From positions 1-42,520 of the forward strand of contig JAQGHR010000005.1 in the NCBI GenBank assembly GCA_028291545.1: 42,520 bases of DNA, in the 5' to 3' direction. The stretch comes from Planctomycetota bacterium. GTDB lineage: Bacteria > Planctomycetota > Planctomycetia > Isosphaerales > Isosphaeraceae. Shown here one piece after another: positions 18,146-27,168 of the stretch. The notes below the pieces were generated by a model. The model saw nothing but the letters and a program-made list of their open reading frames with translations, was not told the DNA's origin and ran no database searches. The stretch's first letter is position 1. Every line of letters begins with the position of its first letter. The position numbers and the translations under genes were made by a program.

Positions 18146-19276
18146 ATGAGGAATTCCACCTGGTTTGCCGTCCGATTCACGGGATGTTTCGCGGCCGGAA
18201 GCTGCCTCGTCGCGATCGCCATCGGAAGGATGTGCGCCCCGGCGCCGTCGCTGCGGAGTATGGAGAAAACCCGCCTGATCCACATGCCGATCATCACCCA
18301 CGCGAAGCCCGACGAACGATTGAGCTTCCTGGATACCGAGTCGGGCAGGTCGATCCCCGTGGATCTGCCCCCGGGCGAGACTGTCGAGTGGGCGAGCTGC
18401 TCGCCGTGGCACGACGCGCAAGGTCGGCGCCAGTTCGTCGGCCGATGGGAGAGTCGATCGGGTGACGGCGCCGCGGAACTCGTCAACGAGTTCGGCCTGG
18501 CACGGTTCTCGTTCCCGGACGGCGAGGCCCTGAACCGGATACCGCTCGAGATCACGCCCAGGGGCACCCCGTGCTGGTATCCGGGGACGACCGCGAAGAT
18601 CCTCTTCACGGCCAGCGACGGTGGTCTCTATCGGTTTGCTTTTGAGGGCTCGCGTTCCGCGGATGCGACTCCGGACGGTTGCGATACGCGACCGCAGCCG
18701 ATTCCGTGGAAGGTCGCGCCCCCGGGCGAGGCCGAGCGCTCGGTACACATCGCCGACCCGGTCTGGCCCGAGGATCGGGCATTCGGCGGCCTCCTGTTCG
18801 TCGCCCTGAGTATGCAGACCTACGAAGGTGACCAGCTGGGATGGACCGCGTACCGGATCTGGTGGCTCCGACTCGATCGCGAGGGGTCGGCCATCGAGGC
18901 CGCCGGCCCACTCATGCAAAATCCTGCAACGTTTGATGGGAAAGACAAAGGCCGATTTCCGCGCCCTGTCCGGATGGCGGATGGGCGATGCCATCTCGCC
19001 TTTCTTTCTCGCGACCGGGAGACGTCGAGCTGGGATCTTTGCCTTGCTCCGATCGTTTTGGATGGCTCCGGGCTTCCTCATGTCGATCCTGATACCGTCA
19101 AGGTTGTTGCCGAGCGATGTGCCCCCGTCCCGCCGGCGTTCTCCGCCGACTCTCGGTGGCTCTATTTTCACTTTGCCAACGATGCGCCCGGCCAGATCCA
19201 TCCCTTCCCCGTCGCTGGCGAACCCGCGGCCCGCAGGGCCGTCTCGCCGGATGACCGCGAGAATCGCGGAGAATGA
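18146..19276 (+). CDS. Exported TolB/WD40-like beta-propeller protein, function unknown
   Basis: A 376-residue protein. An N-terminal hydrophobic stretch (FAVRFTGCFAAGSCLVAIAIG) acts as a signal or anchor. The body shows repeating beta-sheet blades with TolB-like phrases: RLSFLDTESGRSIPVDL, CWYPGTTAKILFTASDGGLY, CHLAFLSRDRETSSWDLCLA and PPAFSADSRWLYFHFANDA. These are typical of the six-bladed WD40-like Tricorn/TolB fold used to report stored values. The ATG at 18146 is preferred over a TTG 12 nt upstream. It lies between the DUF1559 gene and a response regulator on the same strand. No catalytic residues are evident. Confidence 0.6.
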   Translation: MRNSTWFAVRFTGCFAAGSCLVAIAIGRMCAPAPSLRSMEKTRLIHMPIITHAKPDERLSFLDTESGRSIPVDLPPGETVEWASCSPWHDAQGRRQFVGRWESRSGDGAAELVNEFGLARFSFPDGEALNRIPLEITPRGTPCWYPGTTAKILFTASDGGLYRFAFEGSRSADATPDGCDTRPQPIPWKVAPPGEAERSVHIADPVWPEDRAFGGLLFVALSMQTYEGDQLGWTAYRIWWLRLDREGSAIEAAGPLMQNPATFDGKDKGRFPRPVRMADGRCHLAFLSRDRETSSWDLCLAPIVLDGSGLPHVDPDTVKVVAERCAPVPPAFSADSRWLYFHFANDAPGQIHPFPVAGEPAARRAVSPDDRENRGE

Positions 19277-19341
19277 GGCGGCGGAGAGGCGTGCCCCAGA
19301 GCGGCCGCCGGACGCCGGGTACGGCCGGATGAGTCCAGACG

Positions 19342-20076
19342 ATGGCGAACGAGGCGAGAACGACTGGAGAGACGTTGCCGACCGGGATCGCGGTCCTGCT
19401 GGTGGACGACGACGTCGAACTCTGCGAACTGCTGCAGGAGTTCTTCGCCCATCATGACATCCGCCTCGAATTCACCCACGACGGCCGCCGAGCGCTATCG
19501 CGGGCGCTGAGTGGCGGCTACGACCTACTCCTTCTGGAGGTCATGATGACCGGTCTGGATGGTTTTAAACTCCTTCAACGCGTGCGGCGCCAGAGCCAGG
19601 TGCCGGTGATCATGCTGACGGCCCGCTCGGCGCAGGCCGAGCGGGTCGCCGGGCTCGACGCCGGCGCCGACGACTACCTCTCCAAGCCGTTCGGCCCGGA
19701 GGAGTTGCTGGCCCGCATCCACGCCGTGCTCCGCCGGGCAGGCCGCGTCCCCCGGAGGCCGGCCGTCGTGGAGGCCGCGGGGATCCACCTTACCCCGTCC
19801 GCACGCGTCGCCCGGTGCGAGGGGGCCGCCCTCGACTTGACCACCGCCGAGTATGACATCCTCGAATTGCTGGTCCGGGCCGCGGGCCGGGTCGTGAACC
19901 GGGACGAGCTGACGATGGCCCTCTACCGCCGACGAGTCATGCCATACGACCGCGCGATCGACGTTCATATCAGCAACCTACGGAAAAAGCTGGGTCGGCA
20001 TGGCAAGCTGATCGGCACGGTCCGCGGGGTCGGATACCTGTTCCGTTCCGGCGCGGCGGACGATGAAGGCCGATGA
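19342..20076 (+). CDS. OmpR/PhoB-family response regulator with Glu at the phospho-acceptor site
   Basis: A 244-residue two-domain regulator. The receiver domain has the acidic pair VDDD (21-24), the Thr of VIMLTARSA and the Lys of DDYLSKPFG, but the phosphorylated Asp is replaced: YDLLLLEVMMTGLDGF has Glu66 where LLDVMMPG is normal (GAG instead of GAC or GAT). The C-terminal winged helix is complete: ALDLTTAEYDILELLVRAAG, the RVVNRDEL turn, HISNLRKKLG and GTVRGVGYLF. It resembles CpxR-like regulators. Glu can mimic phospho-Asp, so constitutive activity is possible. No intact histidine kinase follows; a kinase tail remnant is found at 23340-23578. DNA target unknown. Confidence 0.93.
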   Translation: MANEARTTGETLPTGIAVLLVDDDVELCELLQEFFAHHDIRLEFTHDGRRALSRALSGGYDLLLLEVMMTGLDGFKLLQRVRRQSQVPVIMLTARSAQAERVAGLDAGADDYLSKPFGPEELLARIHAVLRRAGRVPRRPAVVEAAGIHLTPSARVARCEGAALDLTTAEYDILELLVRAAGRVVNRDELTMALYRRRVMPYDRAIDVHISNLRKKLGRHGKLIGTVRGVGYLFRSGAADDEGR

Positions 20077-20238
20077 CACGCAATCGATCCTGGCCAAGAT
20101 CCCGGCCCTCTGGGCGACCGTCTCGCGGCAATAAGCGTCCTCGGGCTTCGGATTGTACGTGTTCCGAGAAACCCGCAGGGACATCTCGATCTGCTCTACG
20201 CCCCGAATCGATCGGGCTGCCCTGGCCAGTTCCGGAAG

Positions 20239-20445
20239 CTATTTCACGGCACCTCTGCCGGATGCAGCTTCATTCTTGGAAGTGGCTTCACTCGCGGTTC
20301 GTGCCCCTTTCGGTGTGGCATCGACATTCTTCAGGTCCCCGAGCGCCCACTGGATGCCCAGCAACAAGTGCCCCAGGACGGGGGAATTCTCAAATTCAAG
20401 CCCGGCACGATTGCCGCCGTGCCCGAGGTTCGTGTAGAAGCCGCG
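20239..20445 (-). pseudogene. C-terminal fragment of a ThuA-like protein
   Basis: Reading the minus strand, RGFYTNLGHGGN, then ENSPVLGHLLLGIQWALGDL and a polar tail to a TAG at 20239-20241. The combination FYT-LGH ... L-GIQWALG is the C-terminal end of the ThuA/trehalose-utilisation fold common in planctomycetes. Only about 70 residues remain, abutting the truncated cotH gene around 20450-20470, so this is a rearrangement scar. Confidence 0.6.
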
Positions 20446-20449
20446 CCTG

Positions 20450-21960
20450 GTCAAGGATTGGTCGCCCGTCCGAGTCTTCTCCATCGTCGACCTTGTTGCG
20501 CCTCAGGAACGACTTGTTCGGGCGTTCGACCATCAGGTTGTAGCCGACCATCTTGCCGTCGACCCAGAGCCGCACGAACTTGGTCAGCGGAGCCGCGCTG
20601 CCGGCGCGACGATAGACCTCGTAGGCGAGCGCCTCGGCCAGCATCCATCGCTCGTTGCCCTCGAAGAAGACGCTGACGGCGGACTGCCCCTGGAACCGCC
20701 GGTCCTTGTGGAAATGCAACACGAACCCGGGATGCCGTCCTCGCGGGACGGCGTTGATGTGGTCGAACAGCGCGACCTTCCCGGTCTTCTGGTCCACGTG
20801 GATGAAAGCCGACGATCCTCGCGGAGGGTGCGGCGTCTCCTCGTTCCCCGGCCCGAATCGACCAGGCGGGCCGAATCCGGGGGGAGGTGGGCCGGGTCGT
20901 TCGTCGGGCTGTGGGCCTGGCGGTCCCCCCGGGGGGGGTTCTCGATCACGTCGTTCGCCCGGCGGGGGGCCGAACCCGGGCGGGGGGCCGAAGCCCGGCC
21001 CTCCGCGGCGCGCCTGGTCCACCGCCGCCTTGCGGTCGGGGCCGCCGAGGAGCAGCACGGCCAGGGAGATCGGGGCCTTGTCCCAGCGATCCTGGATGTA
21101 AGTCGAGAGGGTCGGTCTCAGGTCATGCTCGGCCGGGTAGAGCCGCTGCGCGCCGCCCGGACCGGTTGCCTGCACGCGATATCGCAGGAGCGTCCCTGCC
21201 GGATGGCCCGGGATGCTCGCGACGAAGCGGCCGTCGGGACCTCTCACCATCGGAATTGAGACCTCCGCCCCTTCCGCCTCGGCCGTCAGCGAGCGGTAGA
21301 GCAGTGCGACACCCGGGGCCATCACGTCCCCTTTCACCTCCGCCGACACGCGGAGCGGTCGGCCGGGCGCGGCGACGGCCGGGGCCTCCAGGGGCGACAC
21401 AACCGGCGGGAGGGTCGCCGAGAAGTTCGCATTCGGCCTGCCGGGCCTGCCCGACGGCTTCGGCGTCGCGGGGAGCGGGGAGCCGGCCCAGTTTTCGGGG
21501 ACCTCGCCCGAGGAACCCGGGCAGATGCGCTCCAGGGAGGCCGACGCACCGTCCGCGCTGACCGGCCAGGGCGACTCGTCCTTGTAACGAGCCGCGTCCA
21601 CCACGTTGCCCCGGTCGTCGCGGAGCTCGATCCGCTCGCCAGCGCGCTTGAGCGGACGTTTGAGGGGGCCAATCGACGTCAACCGATAGGCGTTCGTGAA
21701 TTGCTCGGGATTCAGCGAGACGACGAGGAATCCCTTCGGCTCGATCCGGGAGCCCGGCGGGAATGTGAAGACCTTGCCCTTGTCGAGCGACCCCCGCCGA
21801 CGTCGGCGGGGCGCTCTCCGGGGTTGAACAGCTCGACCCACTGGACTTCGTCGAGGTCATCCGGCGCGTGGTAGAAGATCTCGTTGATCACAACCCCGCC
21901 CGCATCGGTGGGGGGCGGCGTCAACGCCAACAGGAACGCGACGATCGTGATGGACTGCAT
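20450..21960 (-). pseudogene. CotH kinase-family protein, frameshifted and truncated
   Basis: From the ATG at 21960: a signal peptide (MQSITIVAFLLALTPPPTDAG), then a lamin-tail domain start (GGVVINEIFYHAPDDLDEVQ, WVELFNPGERPADVGG). The frame then slips near 21795 and continues as LDKGKVFTFPPGSRIEPKGF. Next come an Ig-like region, a Pro/Gly-rich insert (GFGPPPGFGPPPGERRD) and the first half of the CotH kinase fold (SSAFIHVDQKTGKVALFDHI, ERWMLAEALAYEVYRR, WVDGKMVGYNLMVERPNKSF). It stops being CotH-like after RRNKVDDGED, well before the catalytic core would end, where the ThuA fragment begins. Two independent lesions make function unlikely. Confidence 0.8.
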
Positions 21961-22789
21961 TCATCCCCCTTGGACCCGTCCTCGACGACCGATCGAGGCG
22001 AACCGCTGAACGTGATGATGAGAGAGTGCCGTCGCGACCGGGCGACGGCGACGATATCGATTTCCGGGACGGCGTCCGCGCTTGCCGGGGCCGTTCAACC
22101 TTCACGTGACAACTCCACCCCGACACCCCCGCGATGCCGTTGAGCCGGCCGATCAGGTCCTCGGGCGAGGCGTCGGCGCGAAGGCGGACGGAATGGGTGA
22201 GATCGAGCGCAACGCCGTTCTTCGCCGTCGAAGCCGAGAGGAGGCGATGCCGACCGAGGGCCGCCCGGAACACCGAGTCCACCGCCGCGCGAGTGACATC
22301 ATTTTGCTCGACCTTGAGCCGCAAGCTCGCGTCGTCCCGGTCCCAGCCGCCCCGGGCCGATCGGCCGGGGGGCCACAGCAGCGGCGCCGCGGTCGTCAGC
22401 AGCCCGAGGCCCACCAGGGCGACGGCCAGGTGGCTGGCGCCGGAGGCCATGCCGACGACGACCGCCAGGATGACGAAGGCGGTGTCCTGGGTGTCCTTCA
22501 CGACCGTGCGGAACCGCACGACCGACAGCGCCCCGACCAGGCTGAAGGCCCGCGCCACGTTGTCGCCGATGACCTGCGTGACCATGGCGATCAGCCCGGC
22601 CAGCAGCACGAGCGTGGTCGGGAAGGTCGCCGGCGACGCCTCGCCGCGACGCGACCAGCGGTACAGCATCGCCACGAGCCCGCCCATCACCAACGCGGCG
22701 CCGATCCGCCAGGCCAGGATCCAGGGGGCGACCTCGATGTTGCTCGACAGCGATGTGCTCAACCAGTCAGGCATCGGGGCGAAATCCAT
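21857..22789 (-). CDS. DUF4956 integral membrane protein
   Basis: A polytopic membrane protein with helices around LAWRIGAALVMGGLVAMLYR, TFPTTLVLLAGLIAMVTQVI, FVILAVVVGMASGA and LAVALVGLGLLTTAAPLLW. Between them is the DUF4956 hallmark ARAFSLVGALSVVRFRTVVK. The C-terminal cytosolic part (KNGVALDLTHSVRLRADASP) is normal up to about GVSGWSCHVKVE. Beyond that the frame reads through low-quality sequence into the start of cotH, so the native stop was probably lost and the last 70 or so residues are not genuine. DUF4956 genes typically sit between a VTC-type polyphosphate polymerase gene and cotH; here the upstream VTC gene is missing. Start at 22789 or the Met five codons on. Confidence 0.75.
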   Translation of the reverse strand: MDFAPMPDWLSTSLSSNIEVAPWILAWRIGAALVMGGLVAMLYRWSRRGEASPATFPTTLVLLAGLIAMVTQVIGDNVARAFSLVGALSVVRFRTVVKDTQDTAFVILAVVVGMASGASHLAVALVGLGLLTTAAPLLWPPGRSARGGWDRDDASLRLKVEQNDVTRAAVDSVFRAALGRHRLLSASTAKNGVALDLTHSVRLRADASPEDLIGRLNGIAGVSGWSCHVKVERPRQARTPSRKSISSPSPGRDGTLSSSRSAVRLDRSSRTGPRGMNAVHHDRRVPVGVDAAPHRCGRGCDQRDLLPRAG

Positions 22790-23339
22790 CGGAGGGAGGG
22801 ATCCGGGAAGGATTGGGCCTCGCGTTCAACCGGGCCGGCCCGGACGCGGGCCAGGAGCGCGTCGATCGGCCGCCACCTCGCGGGGGCCGGCCCGGTCGGG
22901 GCCAAACCTACCCGGGATCTGCACGAAGCCGTCACCCATGTTAGCCGGAGCCGAGCGGATGGAAGGTCAAGAATTGTCAAGGCCCTCAGATAGGCCCGCC
23001 GACGCGGGGCGGGACATCGCCTCTAGCCATGTGGTCGTCGTGAGGCAGGGCAAAGGCCGAACTCCTCGGCTCGGCATCGACGACTCGCCCCACTCAAGCA
23101 GGAGCCGTTGCCATGGCATCGATTCACGGGCCGATCGCGATCGAACTCATGCCCCGTGCCGCGGCCTACCCCGGTCCGCTTGCCGCCCGCCTCTACGCCG
23201 GCGCACGCGATGCCGTCCTCAGGCTGGTCCGCAGCCTGGCGTGGCGCATCCTGGACCTGGAGACGACTTCGAGCCGCTCGAGGCCTGAGGCCGTCCATGG
23301 GCCGAAGGGGGCTCCGAGATGAGTCATCGACCGCAGCAC

Positions 23340-23578
23340 CCCGCCAATTTCGCGGTGACAGGTCGCGCCGACAACGCGGCCCGGGGGTCCCGCCGGAACT
23401 GCTCTCGTCGATCTTCGAGCCGTTCTTCCGGGTCGAGGGACATCGCAGCCGCGAGAGCGGCGGAGTCGGCCTGGGGCTCGCGATCGCACGGCGTGCGGTC
23501 GGCCTCCATCGCGGGCGGATCGAGGCCCACAATGCCGACCCCGGGCTGGCCGTCGAGATCGTCATGCCGGCGAGTTGA
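23340..23578 (+). pseudogene. C-terminal remnant of a histidine kinase ATPase domain
   Basis: The minimal clear signal is PPELLSSIFEPFFRVEGHRS, then GGVGLGLAIARRAVGLHRG and AHNADPGLAVEIVMPAS before TGA 23576-23578: the F-box, G2 box (GLGLAIA) and last strand of a HATPase_c domain. The expected preceding DNGPG box is present only out of frame near 23375, and the DHp and sensor parts are absent. It may be the lost partner of the response regulator 3.3 kb upstream on the same strand, separated by the cotH/DUF4956/ThuA block. A 69-residue open frame at 23113-23322 just before it is not recognisable. Confidence 0.7.
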
Positions 23579-24307
23579 TCAGGCAGTTCCGATTGGGCAC
23601 GCCCAGGCCGCTGCCCCCCGCACGTGGACCTGCACGTCGGGCCAGGCGGCCCGCAAACGTCCCATCAGATACCGCAGGTCGCTATCGGCACCGAGCGACG
23701 CATGGCAGGTGCCGTGCCGCAGCCCGACGAGCAGGACCATGTCGTTCTCGGCGCAAGTGATGACGATCGGCGGATACTGATATTGCTCATAATAACCGTG
23801 GAACATGATCAGTTGCTGCTGGCCGCGCGCCGGGTCGTCGAAGGCGTCGATGTCGAGCGTCGTGTGCCGGGGCGGCGCGTCGAAGGATTGGAGGAAGGGG
23901 TTGACCAAGGCGTCGCGCAACTGCCAGAGGTCGGCGATCGAGACGGCGTTCTCGAATCGCGACAGGGTGGGCTGGCTGGCGAGGTCGGGGTCGTCGGGAA
24001 GTCGGCCGGCGATGAGCTTGAAGACGGGGTCGGATCGCAGCGTGTCGTGGTCGTCCTGGTCCTCGTCATCGGCGAGGATGCCATAGATCCGCTGCCGGAC
24101 CATGCTCAACACGGGCTGGCGAGTGAGCGACGGATCGCGGTGGTCGTGGAGGGCGTCGGCGAATTGTTCGGTGAGTCGGATCCGGTCGTCGAGCTGCCGC
24201 ACCGGCAGGAGCCCGGCGTCGCCGGTCAACGGTGCGGGCGAGACCTCGAACTCGACGGGTCGCGACGGGGAAAGAATCGATCGACAAGAGCGAGACGGAG
24301 TGTCGAC
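23579..24307 (-). mobile_element. IS1380-family-like transposase, 3'-truncated
   Basis: The minus strand encodes the N-terminal half of a DDE transposase of the IS1380 type: RPVEFEVSPAPLTGDAGLLP, RQLDDRIRLTEQFADALHDH, LSMVRQRIYGILADDEDQDD, PTLSRFENAVS, TTLDIDAFDDPARGQQQLIM and LVGLRHGTCHAS. At the third catalytic block, VQVHVRG should run into DSG-GVP; that sequence (SGLGVP) is found one frame off at about 23594-23614, and coding ends there. About half of the normal 430-450 residues is missing. The 5' start is unclear because an ATG at 24311 is in a different frame. The remnant abuts the kinase fragment directly. Terminal repeats were not identified. Confidence 0.75.
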
Positions 24308-24637
24308 TCATAGGGGGCCTCCGAGTCGGCGGATAACGTGCCGTGTATCAACACGTTAGACGCAGCCGGAGGCCTCGTTGTTGGGTTCGGTCTGAATAAT
24401 CCGGGCTAATGCTGTGTACCTCACTTCGATCCCTTGGGTGACAGTACTGTCTTGCATCACTGCGTTAGGACAGACCGCGCAAACATCGTCAACTTATCCC
24501 GACACGGCTCCTAAGCACCTGGGCGTGCTGAATGCCCCCGGGCTCCCGTCGTCGAGGGGCGCGGGGAGTCCGAACCCGCGACGCGGCTCGCGTGTGCGGT
24601 GCCGTCACCGATGATCCCCAGGCGGCCCCCCGGTCGG

Positions 24638-25186
24638 TCAATGCCCGCCCGTCATCTCGCCCCGGCTGGCCTCGAACAGGAACCACGTCCGGCGCTCGGT
24701 CTCATCGATCCACGTCTCGATCAGGCTCGCGGTGGCGAGGTCGTGGTGCTCGTCGCAGACGTCATGGGCCGCGCGCAGCCGCGCCGCCAGCCGCTTGTTG
24801 TCCTCGCACAGTTCGGCCAGCATGTCCTCGGGCTCGACGTAGACCGCGTCGTTGTCGGCGACGCGCTTCAGCCGGGCGATGTGGCCGATGGACGTGAGTG
24901 TATTCCCGCCGACCTTGCGCACCCGCTCGGCGATGGGGTCGGTCATCGCGAAGATCTGGGCCGCCTGCTCGTCGAACAGCAGGTGATAGTCGCGGAAGTG
25001 CGGGCCGCTGAGGTGCCAGTGGAAGTTCTTGGTCTTCACGTAGAGCGCGAACGCGTCCGCGAGGATCGCGTTCATGCAGCCGGCGATGTCCCGGGTCGCC
25101 TCGGGCGCCAGGTCGGTGGGAGTGGCCAGGGGCGCACGCTGTCGAGCCTCGAGCTCATCGGTCTTCATCATCGTATCCGTTGCCAT
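24638..25186 (-). CDS. dps: Dps-family ferritin-like DNA-protecting protein
   Basis: A 182-residue four-helix mini-ferritin that stores iron and quenches peroxide, usually as a dodecamer bound to DNA. The intersubunit ferroxidase site is clear: His56 in KTKNFHWHLSG, His68 and Asp72 in FRDYHLLFDEQ, and Asp83 and Glu87 in TDPIAERVRKVGG. The helix-4 region SLIETWIDETERRTWFLFEA is also typical. The Met at 25186 is chosen because the family begins just before ELEARQ; the frame remains open upstream in the decayed ORF. It sits with an old-yellow-enzyme reductase and SDRs in a stress-gene group. The start region MATDTMMKTDE has several alternative Mets. Confidence 0.93.
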   Translation of the reverse strand: MATDTMMKTDELEARQRAPLATPTDLAPEATRDIAGCMNAILADAFALYVKTKNFHWHLSGPHFRDYHLLFDEQAAQIFAMTDPIAERVRKVGGNTLTSIGHIARLKRVADNDAVYVEPEDMLAELCEDNKRLAARLRAAHDVCDEHHDLATASLIETWIDETERRTWFLFEASRGEMTGGH

Positions 25187-25188
25187 CG

Positions 25189-25604
25189 CTAGTCCCTCAA
25201 TCGGTTCGTCGATCTCGTACCGTCTCCCAAAGATCCCGTCGTGCCGGCGGTATACGCCGTCCGCCCTCGCGACGGCACCCTCGGGCTCGTAGTCCGCCAG
25301 CAGCCGAAGCGGAAGCTCCCGCTGGTGGCGTGGACGATGTAGCGCCAGGCGTTGTCCATCGAGTTCCCCGGCAGGGCGGCGCCAGGCCGCAGGAACTCCG
25401 TGAGTGGCTCGTTGGAGAGTGCGGGCTCGCCGGGCAGTCGGTGCTCCGGCCGGTCGGGTCGAGCAAGAGCAGGACAAGCCGGTGCCGCAGCTCTCCCCGG
25501 GACACGGGCGGCTCGGGTGACTCGTGCCGGGTGACGTCGGGTGCCTGGGTGCCGTGCGACAGCGGACCTCCCCTGGCCTGGGATGCCTGCTCGTTGCTGC
25601 TCAT
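25189..25604 (-). pseudogene. Decayed ORF between the OYE and dps genes
   Basis: Protein-like sequence is spread over three minus-strand frames: MSSNEQASQARGG to GELRHRLVLLLLDPTGR; then LSNEPLTEFLRPGAALPGNS and MDNAWRYIVHATSGSFRF; then LLADYEPEGAVARADGVYRR and HDGIFGRRYEIDEPIEGLA. Two frameshifts would join these into a protein of about 135 residues. I do not recognise the family. It lies in operon position between the OYE and dps genes (22 and 2 nt gaps). It could also be one intact frame with poor composition. Confidence 0.4.
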
Positions 25605-25625
25605 GGTCAGACTCGTTTCCAGAGA

Positions 25626-26837
25626 TTAGCGCCACCGGTCGTCCAGGCAGGGCCTCGGCTCCTCGCCCCGCTGCTGGGCGAGGCTGGGGTAGTCGGTATA
25701 CCCCCTGGCGCCGCCGCCGTAGTAGGTGGACCGGTCGTCGGCATTGAGCGGGGCGCCCAGCCGGAAGCGCTCCGGCAGGTCGGGGTTGGCCAGGAACTCG
25801 CGCCCGAACGCGATCAGGTCCGCCTTGCCCTGCCGTAGCCACGCCTCGGCCGAGTCCCGGTCGAAGCCGCCGGCCATGATGAGCGTGCCGCGGTATCGCT
25901 CGCGCATCAGGTCGACCATCCGGAGGGCGCGAGGATCGGGCTGGGTCCCGCGATTGACCGTGGCGAGCGCCGGGTTGACGACGTGAAGGTAGGCGAGCCG
26001 GCGGTCGCTGAGCATCGCGGCGGCGGTCCCGAAGGTCTCCTCCGGGTCGTCGTCGCTGATGTCGTTCATCGTGCCCAGGGGGGACAGCCGGACGCCGACG
26101 CGGTCCGGGTTCCAGACCTCGCTGACGGCCTCCACCACCTCCAGGAGCAGCCGCGCCCGGTTCTCGACCGATCCGCCGTACGCGTCGGCACGATGGTTCG
26201 TGCTCGATTCGAGGAACTGGTCGAGCAGGTAGCCGTTGGCGGCGTGGATCTCAACGCCTTCAAAGCCCGCGGCCAGCGCGTTCCTGGCCGCGCGGGTGTA
26301 CTGCCGGACGAGGTAGGGCATCTCCTCGATCTGGAGCGCCCGCGGCGTGACGAACGGGACGAACGCCCCCTCGCCCTTGTCGTTCTCGATGAACGCCTCG
26401 CCGGCCGGCTTGATGGCCGAGGGCGCGATCGGAAGCATCCCATCCGGTTGCAGGGAAGGGTGGGAGATGCGGCCGACGTGCCAGAGCTGGAGGAAGATCC
26501 GGCCGCCGGCCGCATGCACGGCCTCGGTAACAAGTCGCCAGCCCTCGACCTGTTCGCGGCTGTGGATGCCCGGGGTCCAGGCGTAGCCCTGTCCCTGCAT
26601 CGAGACCTGGGTGGCCTCGCTGATGATCAGGGCGGCGGAGGCCCGTTGCGCGTAGTACCACGCGTTGAGGGCCGTGGGCACGTTGCCCGGCTGTCGGGAG
26701 CGCGAGCGGGTCAGCGGCGCCATGACGATCCGGTGGGGCAGTTCGTAGCGCCCCAGCCGGATGGGCTGAAACAGTCGCTCGGTGGACTCGCGCGATATCG
26801 CGATCGCGCGCCCTCCGGAGGTAATTGATTCGTCCAT
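25626..26837 (-). CDS. Old yellow enzyme-family NADH:flavin oxidoreductase (alkene reductase)
   Basis: A 403-residue FMN-dependent TIM-barrel enzyme that reduces activated C=C bonds or nitro groups, of the NemA/YqjM-like type. Characteristic parts in order: LFQPIRLGRYELPHRIVMAP and LTRSRS at the N-terminus; AALIISEATQV; IFLQLWHVGRISHP with the substrate-binding His; FEGVEIHAANGYLLDQFLES; TNHRADAYGGSVENRARLLL; VGVRLSPLG; and TLIMAGGFD before ADLIAFGREFLANPDLPERF. ATG at 26837 with AGGAGAAG just upstream, preferred over an open extension to 26879. It is followed by the decayed ORF and dps, probably as one transcript. Detoxification of electrophiles is the likely role. Confidence 0.95.
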   Translation of the reverse strand: MDESITSGGRAIAISRESTERLFQPIRLGRYELPHRIVMAPLTRSRSRQPGNVPTALNAWYYAQRASAALIISEATQVSMQGQGYAWTPGIHSREQVEGWRLVTEAVHAAGGRIFLQLWHVGRISHPSLQPDGMLPIAPSAIKPAGEAFIENDKGEGAFVPFVTPRALQIEEMPYLVRQYTRAARNALAAGFEGVEIHAANGYLLDQFLESSTNHRADAYGGSVENRARLLLEVVEAVSEVWNPDRVGVRLSPLGTMNDISDDDPEETFGTAAAMLSDRRLAYLHVVNPALATVNRGTQPDPRALRMVDLMRERYRGTLIMAGGFDRDSAEAWLRQGKADLIAFGREFLANPDLPERFRLGAPLNADDRSTYYGGGARGYTDYPSLAQQRGEEPRPCLDDRWR

Positions 26838-27049
26838 GACTTCTCCTCTGCCCTGTCCCGGTCTCATAGAGACCAGCAATCGCCGCGCCGGTCGTGCACC
26901 GTCGAGTCGTCAAGAGGCCGTCGCAGACCGATGCCGAGCTGGCCCCGGCCGACGGGGCCGTCGAGATCCGCGGGCTGCCCGCGAGGGCCAGTCGAGGGCC
27001 GGTTCGCCGACGCGCGAGCCTCGCGGGGCGGGCGGCTGCCGCTGTTGAG

Positions 27050-27160
27050 CAATTCCGTCAGCCTTGCCCGGCCGCCCGCCAGGGCTACCGACCGGCCGTC
27101 GCCGATCGCGGCGTACTGCTCGATCGGGAGGTAGCCGTCCGTACGGGTTCGATCGGTTCC
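27050..27160 (-). pseudogene. N-terminal scrap of a GH15 glucoamylase-like gene
   Basis: The minus strand encodes DGYLPIEQYAAIGDGRSVAL at 27141-27082, which matches the usual start of GH15 family proteins (PIEDYALIGDGRTAALV followed by DGSIDWLC). The continuation is not GH15-like (AGGRARLTELLNSGSRPP), and no start codon is in frame nearby. Only about 20 recognisable residues survive, so this is a scar of a lost gene. Assignment rests on a short motif. Confidence 0.4.
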
Positions 27161-27168
27161 ATACGGCC

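Noticed and set aside
23113..23322. 69-codon ORF before the kinase remnant
   Set aside because: ATG with a weak AGGAG at long spacing; no recognisable family and located in a decayed region.
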